Assembly (NCBI GenBank): GCA_036877525.1
Contig: JAZGTH010000035.1
Location: forward strand, 3,524,501-3,588,500
DNA from: Chromobotia macracanthus
Lineage: Eukaryota > Chordata > Actinopteri > Cypriniformes > Botiidae
DNA: 64,000 nucleotides
Direction: 5' to 3'
Every line of letters starts with the position of its first letter. Position 1 is the stretch's first letter. A program made the translations under genes and the position numbers. The notes below the pieces were generated by a model. The model did not search any database. It saw only the letters and a list, made by a program, of their open reading frames with translations, and had not been told where the DNA came from. Of the stretch, positions 61,801 to 64,000 are shown in pieces.

Positions 61801-63959
61801 GTTCCAAGCCGGAACACGCTTAAATCATTCACGATGCAAATTTTCAGATGAAAGAAAGCACTTTTGCTATACACTACCTAATAGATTTATTATTTATGCC
61901 GCATAGCGATTTTTCACTTAATTGTACAGTACATATCATAAGATTAAGGAGATAGCTGACGTATCCTACGTATCTAGCTGATAGCTAGATGTAGGAATTT
62001 GCAGCTTTACTTGCAAACTATAGTTACCGTTCATCAATAAGGTGAGAATCAGACCCATTATAAACCTAAATATATTCAGATTAAATTAATTAAAAAGTGT
62101 ACTATCCAAGCAGTAATAGGTGTTTTTTTTTGTTGTAATGATGAGTAGCTGTTCTGTGGTTTGGCACAATAACTACATGCAAACCGTGCCCAAGCCCAAT
62201 CGAACTGTGCTCCGGCCCACCTCTTAAAGTTAGCCAGAGCATGGTTCGTAGTGATCACACTGGTCAAATGAATCAGACTTTAAGGCCAAACGTGCCTGGG
62301 CGCGGTTCAGAGTGCCTAGTGTGAGTATACCCTGAAGCTGAATAGTAGTGCAGACAACACTGCCGTTCCCTATAAAGCTCTCTAGCTGCTCTTTACCAAA
62401 ATATGTGATTAAATGCTTACAGGCACACATTTCTCAACTCAGCTAGATCCTAAAACAATGTGTCTGATCTCTCTACACAGCATGAGTGTCAACATCATCA
62501 CTCTAAAACTAAAAAACACTCAAAGAAATCCAAGAAACACCACAGAAAACGCTCCAGATCTCGATCAGTGAGTACAGATTGGCATTCTCTTTATTTACTT
62601 CACACACACGCCCACATAAACCTAATTTGTGTCCTGTCTTTGTTGCTTGAAGGGTTCAGAGTCTGAGGATGAAGAGTACCACTCAAAAAAGAAGAAACGC
62701 TCAACATCTAAATCGCCATCTGAGCACTCGTCATCTGGGGAATCTGGTCAGTGTTGTTTCTTAATCAGGAAGCATCACTTAAAGGTGCACTACGCAGTAA
62801 TTTCAGTTACTGTTTGTAAACAACATTCAAACTTAACCCCTCCTCTTTGGCAAAACACTGTCAGAAGCACATACCCCCTTCACATTATTAGTGCCTGGGG
62901 GCTACTCCCAGAATGGCCAAAGGTCCTGATATGTTCCATTTCTTTTATAAATATTGTGAAGAGAGGCTTACAGTTGGTGTATTTGCATTTGTGAAGGTAA
63001 AATTTATGAGTGTTCCATTGGAACTTTCTAGCACCAAAATTATTCTTGGTCAATATCAAAATCATGCTGTTTAACACCAATGAGAGGCTCTTAATGAGGA
63101 CTGATCATGTGTTTTACTGTTGATCTTTACAGAGAGAAGTTACAAGAAGTCTAAGAAGCACAAGAAGAAGGGAAAGAAAAGACGCCACAAATCAGTAAGT
63201 ACAGCAAACCAGAGGGCACCTCACATTAGAAGAGTTTTGTTCAGCCCATTGTCATTTATGGGATTTATTTTGTGGCAATAAAAATGAACGCAAACCTAAT
63301 GAACAAAAATAAACAGTAAACAATAAACTCAATGAAAGTGTATATTATTTGAAATAAACTTATTCTCAAATAGAGAAACTGAGCAAAACTGTGAAAGCAT
63401 AAATGAAAACTGTCAGTTTATTCATGTGTGATTAAATTGGGATAGGAGCATTTTAATAGTCACATGTAGCTCGCATTGTTTGGTTTGTCATAGCTGGGAT
63501 ATTTGCGTCATTATGCTGCAGGGTGCAACTCTGTCATTTTAATTCAAGCCAGACATATTTTCTTTTCCCACTCAATTTTAAGTAAATCGACATAATCAGC
63601 TCTGATCATTATACTGCTGTGGTATTAATTTATTAAAGAAAATAGTTTCCGCATTTTTGTAACGGCCCATATTGAGCACAAACATGAAAGACCTGTCTAT
63701 TGAGGGGTATGGTCATATGGATGATATGGGTATGACATTACAAAAATGTTCAGTACTTCAGGAACCAAATTAGCATTGTTGTTATGCATTCTATGAACTT
63801 AAGCACTTATTCATTCTCCAGGCCTCTCCAGAGTCTGATGGAGAAAAAGAGCGTAAGGGACGAGAAAAAGAGAAGGATAAAGAAAACGACAAATCCAGAG
63901 GGAAGACCCGCGGGGAATCCAAAGTGAAATCTCCGAAAAGAAAAAGCACAAAAGAGGAG
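45410..63959 (+). CDS. prpf40a: Pre-mRNA-processing factor 40 homologue A, 26 coding exons, 3' end outside window
   Basis: Prp40-type splicing factor that binds SF1/U1 snRNP proteins and helps bridge the 5' splice site and branch point in the nucleus. Exons: 45410-45412, 46621-46701, 46794-46919, 48356-48439, 49936-49963, 50043-50065, 50204-50248, 50924-51034, 51879-51999, 52106-52130, 52892-53107, 54181-54286, 55478-55542, 55637-55801, 56570-56678, 57044-57194, 57343-57476, 58627-58741, 59608-59699, 59781-59897, 60655-60792, 60915-61010, 62481-62567, 62653-62746, 63133-63194, 63822-63959. All introns are GT-AG and phases join exactly, giving 844 codons without a stop. Order: Pro/Met-rich N-terminus (1-130), WW1 and WW2, a Ser/Thr/Ala linker, six FF domains (about 300-720), and a Lys/Arg/Ser-rich tail. 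The mammalian protein is about 930-957 residues; the conserved C-terminal end lies past 64000. Confidence 0.95.
47142..47406 (+). mobile_element. V-SINE/HE1-like SINE in prpf40a intron 3
   Basis: A well-preserved copy: tRNA-like head ('ggcctactggttagtgagtcgggc', box-B-like 'ggtttgattccag'), 'cccttgagcaaggcacctaacccc', 'ccggtgatgggttaaatgcagaggtcacatttc' core, and tail 'gggttaccatatctgacaaatg'. It is in the sense orientation with the host gene. A 3' tail fragment of the same family is at 49183-49238. Confidence 0.75.
49065..49175 (+). mobile_element. LINE 3' tail in prpf40a intron 4
   Basis: 'attgcacataatcatacacattcc' then 'tgtatgtgacaaataaaatttgaatttg' at about 49150-49180 is the typical 3' end of a fish CR1/L2-type LINE. 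No coding part is left. Confidence 0.5.
50924..51999 (+). CDS. prpf40a: prpf40a exons 8-9: two WW domains
   Basis: One WW domain per exon. WW1 (about residues 132-163) has Trp134, the Tyr145-Tyr147 triplet, Trp156 and Pro159. WW2 (about 173-204) has Trp175, Tyr186-Tyr188, Trp197 and Pro200. These bind proline-rich partners such as SF1/BBP. Both domains retain every signature residue. Exon 9 ends in phase 1 (GAG G) and joins the 25-nt exon 10 at 52106-52130 (AMIKAEEN). Confidence 0.95.
52741..52880. repeat. CpG-rich 20-bp minisatellite in prpf40a intron 10
   Basis: Six perfect tandem copies of a 20-bp unit (GTGTGTCGCGTGCGTGCGGT register) fill 52741-52860, followed by two shorter, about 18-bp copies to about 52880. 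Each unit carries four CpGs in an otherwise CpG-poor intron and is mostly alternating purine-pyrimidine. It ends 12 bp before the exon 11 start. Confidence 0.95.
52892..53107 (+). CDS. prpf40a: prpf40a exon 11: Ser/Thr/Ala-rich linker
   Basis: 216 nt encoding a low-complexity acidic linker (TADIVAPGTTPALTSQSESS... to ETQP) between the WW and FF modules, the fastest-evolving part of the protein. The acceptor is TTAAAG at 52886-52891. An in-frame TAA at 52887-52889 rules out an upstream extension. Unusually, the sequence 5' of the acceptor is not a pyrimidine tract but the CpG/GT minisatellite at 52741-52880. The exon ends in phase 2 and joins T of exon 12 to make Ser. Confidence 0.85.
54181..61010 (+). 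CDS. prpf40a: prpf40a exons 12-22: six FF domains
   Basis: FF1 (KWNTKDEAKQAFKELLKEK to KQAFNAYK) spans exons 12-14. FF2 (ESKETFQRFLENHEKM to EIYEDVLFYL) spans exons 14-15. FF3 (RNWEALKNILDNMANV to ALICFEEHIRALEK) spans exons 16-17. FF4 (REAFQKFLDELHDHGQ to FKFYVEDLKARY) spans exons 17-19. FF5 (DKGFLVEINTGFEEFG to LAFNSLLEK) spans exons 20-21. FF6 (AAFKSMLKQATPPL to RKRIFKDFMHVLE) spans exons 21-22. FF domains mediate binding to phosphorylated Pol II CTD and splicing proteins. All phases are intact. The exon 18 donor (CAG/GTCATA) is weak; exon 17 follows a GT repeat. Confidence 0.95.
54519..54575. repeat. (CTTT)n/(CT)n microsatellite in prpf40a intron 12
   Basis: A pure pyrimidine run of CTTT units changing into CT dinucleotides, about 55 bp. 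Confidence 0.9.
57299..57332. repeat. (GT)n microsatellite at the exon 17 acceptor
   Basis: About 16 GT repeats ending 10 bp before the TTAG acceptor (57339-57342) of prpf40a exon 17. It takes the place of most of the usual pyrimidine tract. Confidence 0.9.
57780..58460 (+). repeat. R1 family dispersed repeat in prpf40a intron 17
   Basis: Shares ordered blocks with 35195-35618 ('caccaaacttggtgaacattatgcca', 'tatggtgggctaatgacattaatatgactatt', 'actggcaacaggaagtgt'). An internal partial duplication is present: 'acatcaaacttgg.aaatatgtttggt' occurs at about 58074-58100 and about 58308-58335. No coding potential. Confidence 0.55.
58752..58816. repeat. (CT)n then (CA)n microsatellite just after the exon 18 donor
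   Basis: CT-rich sequence from about 58752 followed by about 22 CA units (58772-58815), beginning 31 bp inside intron 18 of prpf40a. Confidence 0.9.
62481..63959 (+). CDS. prpf40a: prpf40a exons 23-26: basic, RS-like C-terminal tail (incomplete)
   Basis: Residues about 718-844. Exon 23 gives HECQHHHSKTKKHSKKSKKHHRKRSRSRS. Exon 24 gives an acidic then Ser-rich patch (GSESEDEEYHSKKKKR...SEHSSSGES). Exon 25 is nearly all Lys/Arg/His. Exon 26 starts ASPESDGEKERKGREKEKDK. The tail carries likely nuclear localisation signals. The exon 24 acceptor (TGAAG at 62648-62652) is fixed by reading phase, since the nearby CAG at 62657-62659 would shift the frame. The donor GTAATT at 63960 shows that the gene continues. 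Confidence 0.92.
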
Positions 63960-64000
63960 GTAATTACACATAACCCAAGTATTATTACACTGTCTATTTA

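Noticed and set aside
62653..62659. CAG at 62657-62659 as the acceptor for exon 24
   Set aside because: It would break the reading frame set by exon 23; TGAAG at 62648-62652 keeps it (GSESEDEE).

Overview
The window is AT-rich vertebrate nuclear DNA, almost certainly from a teleost fish. It has spliced genes with GT-AG introns, single-copy vertebrate genes, and fish-type repeats: V-SINE/HE1-like SINEs, L2- and CR1-like LINEs, small Ty3/gypsy remnants and a DIRS-like element. It contains no prokaryotic features, no CRISPR array and no operon.

Only two protein-coding genes can be supported, both on the + strand. At 7994-8305 is an intronless reprimo (rprm) gene of 103 codons, encoding a small single-pass membrane protein that vertebrates use in p53-linked G2 arrest. 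At 45410-63959 is prpf40a, the U1 snRNP-associated splicing factor with two WW and six FF domains. I reconstructed 26 coding exons joining into 844 in-frame codons. The last exon or exons lie beyond the right edge. From memory, RPRM and PRPF40A are also neighbours on human 2q23, so the order looks like old conserved synteny. I see no ARL6IP6 exons in between.

Layout: 1-7.7 kb is intergenic, with two inverted copies of a solo-LTR-like repeat and a perfect 19-bp hairpin. 7.7-8.75 kb is rprm with its upstream region and 3' UTR. 8.75-45.3 kb is a gene desert of about 37 kb. It holds a decayed CR1-like LINE (11.9-15.2 kb), an internally deleted DIRS-like element (15.5-16.5 kb), a minus-strand L2-like LINE (19.75-21.27 kb), a 109-bp mini-LTR with perfect target-site duplication (22.1 kb), a gypsy pol relic (22.7-23.3 kb), a roughly 1-kb mini-gypsy with two LTRs (24.9-25.9 kb), a CATGCTAAC-type tandem repeat (26.5 kb), further LINE, SINE and LTR pieces, and several non-repetitive stretches that look like candidate conserved noncoding elements. 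45.3-64 kb is the prpf40a promoter and gene.

The most striking structural observation is the 940-bp element at 15532-16471. Its internal segment is the reverse complement of its own two ends joined together, which is the hallmark of DIRS circular-junction replication. Other notable points are a prpf40a start codon that forms the last three bases of exon 1 and overlaps an out-of-frame upstream ORF, and three prpf40a splice sites with GT/CG- or CA-repeat tracts at or close beside them.
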